From positions 1 through 64,000 of the forward strand of contig NZ_JBPPLZ010000008.1 in NCBI RefSeq assembly GCF_051535235.1: a stretch of DNA of 64,000 bases. Direction: 5' to 3'. Position 1 is the stretch's first letter. Every line of letters starts with the position of its first letter. The stretch is from Nitrobacter sp051535235. Its GTDB lineage: Bacteria; Pseudomonadota; Alphaproteobacteria; Rhizobiales; Xanthobacteraceae. Below, piece after piece: positions 10,493 through 19,512 of this stretch. Both the position numbers and the translations under genes were made by a program. The notes beneath the pieces were generated by a model that saw nothing but the letters and a program-made list of their open reading frames with translations, was not told the origin of the DNA and searched no databases.

Positions 10493-10621
10493 CGATGTCT
10501 CCTCACTTGTTGCATGCCCGCCGTACAACGGTGCAGTGAGGACCTATGTTCCGGTGCGATCCCGGTTCCGCCGGATTTGTTTTCTGAACACAGGATAAAC
10601 GAACCCGTTGCAGCCCAACGG

Positions 10622-10648
10622 AAAAAGGCCCCGCTGTGAGCGGGGCCT
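10622..10648 (-). terminator. Rho-independent terminator of the DsbA-family gene
   Basis: A perfect 10-bp stem (AGGCCCCGCT / AGCGGGGCCT) with a 3-base loop is followed on the minus strand by a short T run, 20 bases downstream of the stop of the thiol oxidoreductase gene. Confidence 0.88.
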
Positions 10649-10668
10649 GAGGTTCGATGGCAGAGCGA

Positions 10669-11436
10669 TCAGCAGGACGCCTTTCCGCAACGCGCGGTGC
10701 TGATTTTCTCCTTGAGCGTCTCAAGACCCACCGCGCCGACGACGACCTGTTTGCCGATCACGTAGCTTGGCGTTCCGTTCATGCCCATCGCCTCGGCAAG
10801 TTTGAAACTCTCCTCCAGCGTCGCCCGGACTTCGGGACTGTTCATGTCCTTTTCGATGCGCGCTATGTCGAGACCGGCTTCCTTGGCGGCGGCGAGGGCG
10901 CGCGCCTTGTCGGCCTGGCCGCGTCCGCCGAGCAGCCGTTGATGGAAGTCGAGATATTTCTTGCCGCCGGGGTCCTGCATGCGGACGGCCACCGCGACCT
11001 GCGCGGCTTCGACCGAGCCGGGGCCGAGGACCGGAAATTCCTTCAGGACGACCTTGAGCTTGGGATCCGACTTCAGGAGATCGAGCATGTCGGTCATCGC
11101 GCGCTTGCAGTAGCCGCAATTGTAATCGAAGAACTCGACGAAGGTGACGTCGCCGTCCTTGTTGCCGAGCGTGACGCCGCGCGACGAATTGAAAATGGCG
11201 TTGGCGTTCTCGGTAACCGCCGTCTCATGCTTGAGCGCTTCGGCCGCCGCCTGACGCTTGCTGAGTTCGACCGAGACCTCCTCGAGAACCTCGGGATGGG
11301 CGAGCAGATAGCTTTTGACGATCTGTTCGATTTCGCCGCGCTGGCTGTCGGTGAAACTCTGCGCCGAAGCGGTCACGGGTGCAACTCCGAGCGCAAGCGC
11401 AAAAAGGGCAGGAGCGAGAAACCGGTGCGAGGGCAT
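10669..11436 (-). CDS. DsbA-family (Com1-like) periplasmic thiol:disulfide oxidoreductase
   Basis: The 255-residue protein has a signal peptide (MPSHRFLAPALFALALG, cleavage after ASA), an N-terminal helical extension (about 27-85) typical of Com1/BdbD-like proteins, then a thioredoxin fold. The active site is CGYC in FFDYNCGYCKRAM (about residues 112-115) and the cis-proline is in MNGTPSYVIG. Two further cysteines at the extreme C terminus (ARCGKASC) lie outside the fold. It probably oxidises or isomerises disulfides of exported proteins; CGYC differs from classic DsbA CPHC, so the redox direction cannot be read from sequence alone. A terminator follows. Confidence 0.92.
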   Translation of the reverse strand: MPSHRFLAPALFALALGVAPVTASAQSFTDSQRGEIEQIVKSYLLAHPEVLEEVSVELSKRQAAAEALKHETAVTENANAIFNSSRGVTLGNKDGDVTFVEFFDYNCGYCKRAMTDMLDLLKSDPKLKVVLKEFPVLGPGSVEAAQVAVAVRMQDPGGKKYLDFHQRLLGGRGQADKARALAAAKEAGLDIARIEKDMNSPEVRATLEESFKLAEAMGMNGTPSYVIGKQVVVGAVGLETLKEKISTARCGKASC

Positions 11437-11558
11437 GTCAAAATCCTTTGGAAGGTCTCGTTGTTCGGAGGCGCGTGGCTGGTGCCGTCTGTTGGTCCGG
11501 TTCTGACATCCGCATCGCGAGCCCGCAGCAGGTGGTAACGAATGTCAAATCAACTCCG

Positions 11559-12998
11559 CTAGTCTTTCTTGTCGGGCATCTTGGCTGAAACGATATCGTC
11601 GGCCTTGACCCATCCGGGCGTGCCGATGGCGAAACGGGTCTTCGCGCGCGATGCCAGCTCGCGTGCGGTCTTGTTGTCGCCGCGCAGGAATGCAGCCTGC
11701 GCCGAGGCGAGGTCGGCCTGGGCGTAATCGCCCTTGCGGCCGTAGGCCATCGCGAGCTGCATATATCCGAGCGGCGCTTCCGGCTCGCGGGCCAGCGCCG
11801 CGCGCAGGATTGCAATAGCTTCAGTGGTGTTGGCCGTACTGTTCGAGGCCACAAGCGCCTGCCCGAGCAGCATCTCGATGAGCGGGGCGTTATGGGACAA
11901 CTGGACCGCCCGTCGCAGCGGCGCAATCGCTTCCGCCGGACGCCCGCCCTCGAGCAGAGCCTGTCCTCGCACCTCGTAGAAATAGGGATTTTGCGGCTGC
12001 AGCTTGATCAGCGCGTCGATTTGCTCGATGGCCGTGCGCAGATCGCCGTGCAGATAGGTGCTGATGGCGTGCGCATAACGCGCGGGCAGGCTGGTGTCGG
12101 ACATCGGATAGCGGCGGTATACGGTGTCCTGGCGTTCCATGAATGCCGATATCTTGGCGCGCACCATGTCGTGGCGCATTTGCAGCGCCGGATCGTCCTT
12201 CTTGTTCCAATTGGGACTCGTCCTGGCGAGTTCCGCGAGCGCGGCGACACGGTCGGCCGGCATCGGATGCGATTGCACATAGGGGTCGGCGCCGTGCGCA
12301 GCAAACAGGCTTTCGTCGGTAAAGCGCTTGAAGGTTTCATACATGCCCCGGGCGGATTGTCCGGTGGCGTTCAGGAATTTCACGCCGGCGCGGTCGGCGT
12401 TCTCCTCCTGCTGGCGCTGGTAGGACAACAGGCTGCGCCGCGCGATTTCCTGCGGTGCGCTGATCGCGGCGGCGCCGATATTGCTGGCGGCGCCGTTGCT
12501 TCCGCCGCCGCCGGCGGCTCCCGCCGCGAGCGCTCCCGCGCCGAGCAACATGGCGATGATCAGTTGGGTCTGGGTTCGGGCGAGCTGCTCGCGGAATTTG
12601 GACAGATGCCCGCCGGCGAGATGCCCGGTCTCATGCGCGAGCACGCCGATCAACTGGTTCGGCGTGGCCGATTGCAGGATTGCGCCATAGTTCACGAAGA
12701 TGCGACGGCCGTCGGCGACGAAGGCGTTGAACGTCCTGTCGTTGATGATGACCATCTGGATGTTGTTCTTCTGGAGACCGGCCACGCGCAGGATCGGGCT
12801 GGTATAGTCGCGCAGCAATTGCTCCGTCTCGGTATCGCGCAGCACTGGCGGTCCCTTGGCCTGCTGGGCATGAACCGGCAGCGAGGCGCTCGCGAGCGCG
12901 CAGGCGGTGACCAGCGCCGTGAGCTTCGACAAAGCGCGGCGTGCCGGGACGCCGGGACGCGGGGTCGTCGTTTCTTTGGTAACCGCCCTTGGGATCAT
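11559..12998 (-). CDS. Periplasmic M48 metalloprotease with C-terminal TPRs (BepA-like)
   Basis: The start at 12998 (MIPRAVTKETTTP) is chosen because a signal peptide follows (SKLTALVTACALASA...VHAQQ); a 49-residue upstream extension is not plausible. The 479-residue product has the M48 zinc motif HETGH (VLAHETGHLAGGH, about residues 133-137), the third ligand Glu in QEENADRAG (about 200), and four to five C-terminal TPR-like repeats (about 310-470), for example NPYFYEVRGQALLEGGRPAEAIAPL. The organisation matches BepA/YfgC proteases, which act in outer-membrane protein quality control. A downstream gap of 122 bp separates it from the DsbA-family gene; joint roles in envelope protein folding are plausible. 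Confidence 0.93.
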   Translation of the reverse strand: MIPRAVTKETTTPRPGVPARRALSKLTALVTACALASASLPVHAQQAKGPPVLRDTETEQLLRDYTSPILRVAGLQKNNIQMVIINDRTFNAFVADGRRIFVNYGAILQSATPNQLIGVLAHETGHLAGGHLSKFREQLARTQTQLIIAMLLGAGALAAGAAGGGGSNGAASNIGAAAISAPQEIARRSLLSYQRQQEENADRAGVKFLNATGQSARGMYETFKRFTDESLFAAHGADPYVQSHPMPADRVAALAELARTSPNWNKKDDPALQMRHDMVRAKISAFMERQDTVYRRYPMSDTSLPARYAHAISTYLHGDLRTAIEQIDALIKLQPQNPYFYEVRGQALLEGGRPAEAIAPLRRAVQLSHNAPLIEMLLGQALVASNSTANTTEAIAILRAALAREPEAPLGYMQLAMAYGRKGDYAQADLASAQAAFLRGDNKTARELASRAKTRFAIGTPGWVKADDIVSAKMPDKKD

Positions 12999-13173
12999 TG
13001 GACCTGGTTCGAATACGATATATGTCCTAACAAAACGCCGAATACGGCGGCAACGCGGCTTCGGTGATTTGCCTCTAATATCCCTCTGATTCCGAAGTTC
13101 GCATCGGGCCGCTGCAAGGATATGCGAAGTCCGGAATCGGGACACCAGGCGAAAGCGGCATTAACAGATTTCC

Positions 13174-14361
13174 ATGCTCGATGCGACATTGAGAGATAGG
13201 GCCAAAGGCTTGCTGGCGGCATCTGGCCGCAGCCAGGTTCCACCCTTCATGGTCATGGACGTGATGGCGGCGGCGGCGCGGATCGAGGCCGCGGGCGGCA
13301 ACGTCATTCACATGGAGGTCGGGCAGCCGTCGGCGCCGGCGCCCCGCACCGCGCTGGATGCGGCCCGCGCCGCGCTCGAGCGTGGCCAGATCGATTACAC
13401 CTCGGCGCTCGGCATTGCGTCGCTGCGGGCGCGGATCGCGCAACACTACCGCGATGCCTATGGCTGCATCGTCGACCCCGAACGCATCGTCGTGACGACC
13501 GGATCGTCGGGCGGTTTCGTCCTCGCGTTTCTTTCGATGTTCGAGCCCGGCGACCGGGTCGCGGTGACAGTGCCGGGCTATCCACCGTATCGGCATATCC
13601 TGACCGCGCTCGGCTGCGAGCCGGTGCTGATCGAGACATCGAGCGAGAATCGCCACGCCCTGACCGGCGAAGCGTTGCTGGAAGCGCATCGCAGGACGCC
13701 GTTGAAAGGCGTGCTGGTCGCAAGCCCGGCCAACCCCACCGGCACGATGATGTCGCGCGAGGCGCTGACCCATCTGATGACGGCCGCCGAAAGCGAAGGC
13801 ATCCGTTTTATTTCCGACGAAATTTATCACGGCCTCGACTATGCGTTCCCGGCGGTGACCGCAGCCGAACTGTCGCCGCATGCGGTGGTGATCAATTCGT
13901 TCTCGAAATATTTCTGCATGACCGGCTGGCGGGTCGGCTGGATGGTGGTGCCGGAGCAACTGGTGCGGCCGATCGAGCGGCTGCAGCAGAACCTGTCGAT
14001 TTCGGTGCCGACACTGTCCCAGGTCGCGGCCGAGGCGGCATTTTCGGGCCGCGACGAGATGGAAATCGTCAAGCGAGGCTATGACGCGAACCGCCACATT
14101 CTGATCGCGGGTTTGCCACAAGCCGGATTGAGCGACTTCCTGCCGGCGGACGGCGCGTTCTACCTCTATGCCGATGTCTCGAAGTTCACTTCCGACAGTC
14201 ACGAGTTCGCACGGAAGATGCTGGAAGAGGCGCATGTCGCCGCGACGCCAGGCGTCGACTTCGATCCGGTTCGCGGCCGCTCGTTCCTGAGATTTTCCTA
14301 TGCGCGCTCGGCGGCCGAGATGCGCGAAGCGGTAGCGCGAATTGCGCGATGGCTGGCCTAG
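13174..14361 (+). CDS. Class I/II PLP-dependent aminotransferase
   Basis: The 395-residue fold-type I aminotransferase has its PLP-binding lysine in NSFSKYFCMTGWRVGWM, the aspartate that binds the pyridine nitrogen in FISDEIYHGLDY, and the substrate-carboxylate arginine in the C-terminal SFLRFSYARS. GYPPYRHILTALG and SPANPTGTM are further family marks. The subgroup resembles aspartate/aromatic aminotransferases (AspC-like class I) often annotated as pyridoxal phosphate-dependent aminotransferase; substrate specificity cannot be assigned. It is divergent from the M48 protease gene with 175 bp between starts. Confidence 0.92.
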   Translation: MLDATLRDRAKGLLAASGRSQVPPFMVMDVMAAAARIEAAGGNVIHMEVGQPSAPAPRTALDAARAALERGQIDYTSALGIASLRARIAQHYRDAYGCIVDPERIVVTTGSSGGFVLAFLSMFEPGDRVAVTVPGYPPYRHILTALGCEPVLIETSSENRHALTGEALLEAHRRTPLKGVLVASPANPTGTMMSREALTHLMTAAESEGIRFISDEIYHGLDYAFPAVTAAELSPHAVVINSFSKYFCMTGWRVGWMVVPEQLVRPIERLQQNLSISVPTLSQVAAEAAFSGRDEMEIVKRGYDANRHILIAGLPQAGLSDFLPADGAFYLYADVSKFTSDSHEFARKMLEEAHVAATPGVDFDPVRGRSFLRFSYARSAAEMREAVARIARWLA

Positions 14362-14623
14362 CGGCAGGGGACGATTGAACCGCCAGACCGCGCGCCGACC
14401 TGTCAGCGGTGCTCGCTGTGCGCAAGTGCCGGCATTTTATTGCAATTCCTTACGGAATTCGGCGGTTTAGCCGCAAGGCGACGTTGCGCCGGAGGTTCGA
14501 TTTTGGCATGGTCCCGCCCGATTTGAGGTCGCCTTGCAACGAGGCGAACTTCGTTTTCCGGTATGTCCGTTCGCGGGCTCGCGGCTTTGTCGGGGCAACT
14601 TCAGGGATTCTGAGGCAAATTCA

Positions 14624-16744
14624 ATGACAGCACTAGTAGTGATTGTGCTCTGCGGAGCGCTTTCGATCGTTTATGCCATCTGGGCGACCTCGTCCGTATT
14701 GGGGGCCGACGCGGGAAATCCGCGGATGCAGGAAATCGCCGCCGCGGTGCGCGAGGGCGCGCAGGCCTATCTGCGCCGGCAGTACACGACGATCGGAATG
14801 GTCGGCATCGTGATCTTCGGGCTGCTCGCCTATTTCCTCGGAGTGCTGGTGGCCGTCGGCTTCGCCATCGGTGCGATCCTGTCGGGAGCGGCCGGCTTCA
14901 TCGGCATGAACGTTTCGGTTCGCGCCAACGTGCGCACCGCGCAAGCCGCCACCAAGTCGCTGGCGGGCGGCCTCGAGCTTGCCTTCAAGGCCGGCGCGAT
15001 CACGGGCATGCTGGTCGCTGGCCTCGCGCTGCTCGGCGTGACGATCTATTTCGCCTATCTGACGCACTTCGCCGGCTACGCCGCGAACAGCCGCACGGTC
15101 GTCGACGCGATGGTCGCGCTCGGCTTCGGCGCGTCGCTGATCTCGATCTTCGCCCGCCTCGGCGGCGGCATCTTCACCAAGGGCGCTGACGTCGGCGGCG
15201 ATCTCGTCGGCAAGGTGGAAGCCGGCATCCCGGAAGACGATCCGCGCAACCCGGCGACGATTGCCGACAATGTCGGCGACAATGTCGGCGACTGCGCCGG
15301 CATGGCCGCGGACCTGTTCGAAACCTACGCGGTGACCGCGGTCGCCACCATGGTGCTGGCCGCGATCTTCTTTGCGACGTCGCCGCTGCTCGTGAACATG
15401 ATGACGCTGCCGCTTGCCATCGGCGGCATCTGCATCATCACCTCGATCATCGGCACGTTTTTCGTCAAGCTCGGCGCCAGCCAATCGATCATGGGCGCGC
15501 TCTACAAGGGCCTGATCGCCACCGGCATCCTGTCGCTGATCGGCGTCGGCGCCGCCATCTACTGGCTCGTCGGCTTCGGCCCGCTGGCCGGCGTCAGCTA
15601 TACCGGCCTCGAACTGTTCGCCTGCGGCGTTGCGGGCCTCGTCGTCACGGGGCTGATCATCTGGATCACCGAATACTACACCGGCACCGACTACCGGCCG
15701 GTGAAGTCGATCGCCCAGGCCTCGGTGACCGGACACGGCACCAACGTCATTCAGGGACTCGCGATCTCGATGGAAGCCACCGCGCTGCCGGCGCTTGTCA
15801 TCATCGCGGGCATTCTCGTCACCTACAGCCTTGCCGGCCTGTTCGGCATCGCCATCGCGACCACTACCATGCTGGCGCTGGCCGGTATGGTCGTCGCCCT
15901 CGACGCGTTCGGTCCGGTGACCGACAATGCCGGCGGAATCGCGGAAATGGCCGGCCTGCCGAAGGAAGTGCGCAAGTCGACCGACGCGCTCGACGCGGTC
16001 GGCAACACCACGAAGGCCGTCACCAAGGGCTACGCGATCGGCTCCGCCGGCCTCGGCGCGCTGGTGCTGTTCGCGGCCTATAATCAGGATCTCAAGTTCT
16101 TCATCGGCGATGCCGCGAATCACGTTTACTTCCAGGGCGTCAATCCGGATTTCTCCCTGAACAATCCCTATGTCGTGGTCGGCTTGCTGTTTGGCGGCCT
16201 GCTGCCTTATCTGTTCGGCGCGATGGGCATGACCGCGGTGGGACGTGCGGCGGGTGCGATCGTCGAGGAGGTGCGTCGCCAGTTTCGTGAGAAGCCCGGC
16301 ATCATGCGAGGCACCGACAAGCCCGACTACGGCAAGGCCGTGGACCTGCTGACGAAGGCCGCGATCAAGGAAATGATCATTCCCTCGCTGTTGCCGGTGC
16401 TGTCGCCGATCGTTGTCTATTTCGTGATCTATGCGATCGCCGGCGGCGGTGCTGCCGGCAAGTCAGCGGCGTTCTCGGCGGTGGGCGCCATGCTGCTCGG
16501 CGTGATCGTGACGGGCCTGTTCGTCGCGATCTCGATGACCTCCGGCGGCGGCGCTTGGGACAATGCCAAGAAGTATATCGAGGACGGCCATCATGGAGGG
16601 AAGGGCTCCGACGCGCACAAGGCGGCGGTGACCGGCGATACCGTTGGCGATCCCTACAAGGATACGGCAGGCCCGGCGGTCAATCCCATGATCAAGATCA
16701 CCAACATCGTGGCGCTGCTGCTGCTGGCGGTTCTGGCCCACTAA
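14624..16744 (+). CDS. hppA: Membrane-bound H+-translocating pyrophosphatase (K+-independent type)
   Basis: The 706-residue integral membrane protein with about 16 TM helices pumps ions at the expense of PPi hydrolysis. The start at 14624 (MTALVVIVLCGAL) is preceded by GAGG about 9 bases upstream; a 30-residue upstream extension is not family-like. Catalytic loops are visible: GADVGGDLVGKVEAGIPEDD, DNVGDNVGDCAGMAADLFE, and the C-terminal GGAWDNAKKYIEDG and GDTVGDPYKDTAGPAVNPM. The discriminating motif reads GNTTKA, with Lys rather than Ala; this Lys substitutes for the K+ requirement, so the enzyme should be a K+-independent proton pump (established family rule). A terminator follows. Confidence 0.97.
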   Translation: MTALVVIVLCGALSIVYAIWATSSVLGADAGNPRMQEIAAAVREGAQAYLRRQYTTIGMVGIVIFGLLAYFLGVLVAVGFAIGAILSGAAGFIGMNVSVRANVRTAQAATKSLAGGLELAFKAGAITGMLVAGLALLGVTIYFAYLTHFAGYAANSRTVVDAMVALGFGASLISIFARLGGGIFTKGADVGGDLVGKVEAGIPEDDPRNPATIADNVGDNVGDCAGMAADLFETYAVTAVATMVLAAIFFATSPLLVNMMTLPLAIGGICIITSIIGTFFVKLGASQSIMGALYKGLIATGILSLIGVGAAIYWLVGFGPLAGVSYTGLELFACGVAGLVVTGLIIWITEYYTGTDYRPVKSIAQASVTGHGTNVIQGLAISMEATALPALVIIAGILVTYSLAGLFGIAIATTTMLALAGMVVALDAFGPVTDNAGGIAEMAGLPKEVRKSTDALDAVGNTTKAVTKGYAIGSAGLGALVLFAAYNQDLKFFIGDAANHVYFQGVNPDFSLNNPYVVVGLLFGGLLPYLFGAMGMTAVGRAAGAIVEEVRRQFREKPGIMRGTDKPDYGKAVDLLTKAAIKEMIIPSLLPVLSPIVVYFVIYAIAGGGAAGKSAAFSAVGAMLLGVIVTGLFVAISMTSGGGAWDNAKKYIEDGHHGGKGSDAHKAAVTGDTVGDPYKDTAGPAVNPMIKITNIVALLLLAVLAH

Positions 16745-16770
16745 GCAGTCACGATATGATCCAACTGAAA

Positions 16771-16800
16771 ACCCGCGGCATATGCGCCGCGGGTTTTTCT
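16771..16800 (+). terminator. Rho-independent terminator of hppA
   Basis: A 9-bp perfect stem (ACCCGCGGC / GCCGCGGGT) with a 6-base loop is followed by TTTTCT, beginning 27 bases after the hppA stop. Confidence 0.9.
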
Positions 16801-16811
16801 TGCGCGCTATG

Positions 16812-16890
16812 GCGTTTTCGAGCGAAGCATTCTCTCGGGCTTGACCCGGGGGTGGGAACCGTTCGCGCAAAAAACGCGTCACATCAAAAG
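16812..16890 (+). repeat. Dispersed repeat, GCGTTTTCG...AACGCGTCACATCAAAA family
   Basis: The unit starts GCGTTTTCGAGCGAAGCA, has a central palindrome around CTCGGGCTTGACCCGGGG, and ends with GAACCGTTCGCGCAAAAAAC then GCGTCACATCAAAA. A second copy of the same subtype lies at 29088-29165 in the opposite orientation, and shorter or longer relatives at 34555, 37132 and 53911. There are no coding features; it is an intergenic dispersed element. Confidence 0.7.
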
Positions 16891-16935
16891 ACAGACGCTT
16901 GGTTCTGAGCGGAATGACGACAATAGGAGCAATTG

Positions 16936-16966
16936 AAAAAGGACGGGGTTGGCCCCGCCCTTTTTT
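16936..16966 (-). terminator. Terminator downstream of the small Gly/Arg/Cys-rich gene
   Basis: Read on the minus strand, AAGGGCGGGG CCAA CCCCGTCCTT forms a 10-bp stem with one G-U pair and is followed by TTTC. On the plus strand the same stem has an A-C mismatch but also ends in a T run, so weak bidirectional activity is possible. Confidence 0.78.
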
Positions 16967-17002
16967 CGTAGAAATGAATACATGCGTCAGGATTCGTGCA
17001 CG

Positions 17003-17263
17003 TCACCACCAGGTGCGGCAGACCCGCCGGCCCGGCCCCCAATAGCGGCAACGACGATGCGGCCGCACAACAACCACCGGCCCGCCGCGGTTCGCACGAC
17101 AGCCGCCACGAGGCCCGCGATGGAAGCCGCGACCACAGCCACCGGCGACCTGAATGACATTGGCATTCACCCCTGACGCTGGCTGCGCCAACGGCATGGC
17201 CTCTGCCATACCAAAGGTCGCAACGGATCCGGCCAGAAGTGCTGCTGCAAAAAATGCCTTCAT
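17003..17263 (-). CDS. Small exported GCG_CRPN-type protein
   Basis: The start at 17263 is preceded by a GAGAGGA ribosome site and gives an 86-residue protein; longer in-frame extension upstream has no support. A signal peptide (MKAFFAAALLAGSVATFGMA) is followed by VIQVAGGCGRGFHRGPRGGC, the hallmark of the GCG_CRPN-prefix family of small Gly/Arg/Cys-rich rhizobial proteins, then VVVVRPHRRCRYWGPGRRVC. Four cysteines and many Arg/His residues suggest a disulfide-bonded or metal-binding secreted peptide; function is unknown. It has its own terminator. Confidence 0.85.
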   Translation of the reverse strand: MKAFFAAALLAGSVATFGMAEAMPLAQPASGVNANVIQVAGGCGRGFHRGPRGGCRANRGGPVVVVRPHRRCRYWGPGRRVCRTWW

Positions 17264-17740
17264 CGATTGTCCTCTCATTTGGCCGCAACAATGCGGCAAC
17301 TTCAATGACTCGCGTGGTGAAACTGGGCAATAACCCTGTCGAAAATCTGGCGACTCTGTTCGTGTTGCGAAGCGTCGTTTCAAAACAACGTCGTTCGCGT
17401 CGCAGACGCGCTTGTAACGCAGGCGAGAGCGATTTGTTTCCGATGGAACGGCAATTAAGCGGTTTGCTTCGATGGGAGGCCGAATAACGCTGCAAATTGC
17501 TTTTTGCCGATTCGGGTAAAGTTGACGGCGGCTGCCAGGAGCGGAATCGCGCGCAGCCCACTTCAATTCGGTGAATCGCACCATGATGGCCGCGCCCAGG
17601 GTGCCGGCGAGGTGATGGCGGCGCGCGCTCCAGTCTAGACAGGCCTTGCAGAGTAACTGAAGCATTCGTGTCAAGAAAGCGGGTATATGTTTATCGCTCG
17701 CACCAGTCGCCTGTGAACGTCACGGGAAGGAGACCCTAAG
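17264..17740. other. Intergenic region, no gene seen
   Basis: 477 bases separate the divergently transcribed small exported gene and the PEP-mutase-family gene. No reading frame with a credible start and family match is visible on either strand. It presumably contains both promoters. The last 25 bases hold the GGGAAGGAGA ribosome site for the gene at 17741. Confidence 0.6.
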
Positions 17741-18556
17741 ATGCCATCGACAGCCGAAAAACGCGCTACGTTCCGCAAACTTCACGAGAGCGGCTGTTTT
17801 GTGATCCCAAACCCCTGGGATATCGGCAGCGCCAGGGCATTGCAGGGCATGGGCTTCAAGGCGCTGGCATCGACCAGCGCCGGGCTTGCCTGGTCGATCG
17901 GCAAGGCCGACAACCACATTACGCTGGACAACCTGTGCGACCATCTGACCGCGCTGTGCGCGGCGGTGGATATTCCCATCAACGCCGATTTCGAAAACGG
18001 CTTTGCCGTTGAACCCGACGGCGTTGCAGCCAACGTATCACGCGCGGCGAAGACAGGAGTCGCCGGACTGTCGATCGAGGATTCCACCGGCGACAAAGCC
18101 AAGCCGCTCTACGACCGAAGGCTCGCGATCGATCGAATCCGCGCGGCGCGCAAGGCAATCGACGACGATCGCAGCGACGTGCTGCTGGTCGGACGCTGCG
18201 AGGCTTTCCTCTGGGGAATGCCAGACCTCAAGCTGACGATAGACCGGTTACAGGCCTACGCGGACGCGGGTGCCGATTGCCTTTACGCCCCGGGCCTGAA
18301 ATCGAAAGACGACATTGCCGCTGCCGTGAAGGCCGTTCATCCCAAGCCGTTCAATTTGCTGATCGGCTGGCCGGGGCTGAGCGTCGCCGAGGCAGCCGAC
18401 CTCGGCGTTCGCCGCATCAGCGTCGGCGGCGCCTTGGCGCGCGCAGCGTGGGGCGGCTTTTTTCGTGCGGCGAAGGAGATCGCGGAGAAGGGCACCTTTG
18501 ATGGGCTCGGGACGGGCCATCCCGCCGCCGAGTTGAACGCGATATTTCCCGGCTGA
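17741..18556 (+). CDS. Isocitrate lyase/PEP mutase family enzyme
   Basis: The 271-residue TIM-barrel protein follows a strong GGGAAGGAGA ribosome site. Signatures of the PEP mutase/isocitrate lyase superfamily include CFVIPNPWDIGSAR, STSAGLAWSIG, the Mg-binding aspartate in INADFENGF, the GLSIEDS strand and LLVGRCEAF, where many relatives have R-T/S-D/E at the RCE position. The isocitrate lyase active-site motif KKCGH is absent, so it is not a true isocitrate lyase; candidates are oxaloacetate decarboxylase, carboxyphosphonoenolpyruvate mutase-like or 2,3-dimethylmalate lyase-type C-C lyases. The substrate is not assignable. It stands alone and converges on the next gene. Confidence 0.87.
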   Translation: MPSTAEKRATFRKLHESGCFVIPNPWDIGSARALQGMGFKALASTSAGLAWSIGKADNHITLDNLCDHLTALCAAVDIPINADFENGFAVEPDGVAANVSRAAKTGVAGLSIEDSTGDKAKPLYDRRLAIDRIRAARKAIDDDRSDVLLVGRCEAFLWGMPDLKLTIDRLQAYADAGADCLYAPGLKSKDDIAAAVKAVHPKPFNLLIGWPGLSVAEAADLGVRRISVGGALARAAWGGFFRAAKEIAEKGTFDGLGTGHPAAELNAIFPG

Positions 18557-18634
18557 GACTCTTTCACCGGCTCACCTGAAAGGAATAGCGGTATCGCGGA
18601 ATGCTCGCCATTCCCGCAGGAAGCCTGCCTGTGG

Positions 18635-19048
18635 TTACTTCTTGGCGCCGGGAGTCGGCGTATTGTCGCTCTGCGGATTGGCCGGCTGTGTCGAGTTGGG
18701 CGGTGCCGCGCCGGTCGTGACGCCCTGTTGGGTGTTGGAAGGCGTCACGTCGCGAATTCCGGGCCCAACCGGCGGCTTCGCGGCATTGTTTTGCGCCGTG
18801 CTCGGACTTGCCGTTTGCGTCGGCGTCGAACTGGTCTGGTTCGAGCCGGTCGTACTGAGGCCATAGAACAGCGCGCCGAGTACGATGACGATCGCAACCC
18901 CATACAGGGCGATGCGGCTGCCGCGCGTCGGATTCTCAACGAGCAGCGGATCGAACTGGTGTTTGTCGTCGAAGCGCTTGGCCTCCTGCACGTCATTGTC
19001 AGCGAGGTCGCGCTCATATGGATCGGGCGACTTTCGTTCGTTGGCCAT
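18635..19048 (-). CDS. Hypothetical single-pass membrane protein with Thr/Pro/Asn-rich tail
   Basis: The start at 19048 (MANERKSPDPYERD) has CGGAGA at good spacing; an ATG six bases upstream overlaps that ribosome site. The 137-residue protein has a charged cytoplasmic N terminus (about 1-43), one TM helix (IALYGVAIVIVLGALFYGL, about 45-63) and a low-complexity Thr/Ser/Pro/Asn/Gln tail (about 64-137) expected in the periplasm. The domain is not recognised. Similar short anchor-plus-linker proteins are common in bradyrhizobia. Confidence 0.72.
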   Translation of the reverse strand: MANERKSPDPYERDLADNDVQEAKRFDDKHQFDPLLVENPTRGSRIALYGVAIVIVLGALFYGLSTTGSNQTSSTPTQTASPSTAQNNAAKPPVGPGIRDVTPSNTQQGVTTGAAPPNSTQPANPQSDNTPTPGAKK

Positions 19049-19512
19049 GCTCATTCTCCGTTTTCCAAAAGGGCAAACCTCGTGAGCCAAATGGGGTTCC
19101 GGCGTCGCGCCAATTCGGTTCGTCAGGCCGGAGTGGTGATGCGAAACTGCGCAAGGGTGAGTTTCGCCTTGTCTGGCTTGGAACCCGCAGCCGAAGTAAC
19201 CTTCATTGGACACGGAGACAGTGGCGGTAATGAGAACGAAGAGGGACGCCCGAAAGACCAGCCGGGGTGGAATTGCCGCGCCGGTGACAGATCAGCGGCG
19301 TTTCCTCGAGTGGGCATCCAGCCACGACACAAGCTGCCGACTTTGGCAATTCTTTCGCAATGAAATTACGTTTTTCTACCGCTTGTTTTCCGGATTTCCC
19401 GAACGCCCGAATTCTGAGAAACGCTGCGGTTCGTGAAGCCCATAAGGCTGGTTCTGGGGGCTCGGGATAACTAACTCTAGCTATGCCGTCGCAGCCACGA
19501 GCAGAGGGTGCA
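19049..19512. other. Intergenic region with one inverted repeat
   Basis: This 464-base gap lies between divergent genes. The only structure seen is a perfect 8-bp inverted repeat, GCGAAACT (19141-19148) and AGTTTCGC (19160-19167), with an 11-base spacer; it could be an operator or hairpin. The stretch 19345-19400 is more AT-rich than its surroundings and may hold the promoter of the oxidoreductase gene. Confidence 0.45.

Noticed and set aside
14444..14459. AATTCC-TTAC-GGAATT dyad upstream of hppA as an operator
   Set aside because: A 6-bp palindrome is short enough to be chance and matches no regulator site that I can name.
14633..16123. Antisense 496-codon frame opposite hppA
   Set aside because: Composition is the complement of hydrophobic codons (Asp/Arg/His/Gln-rich) with no family match; hppA is certain.
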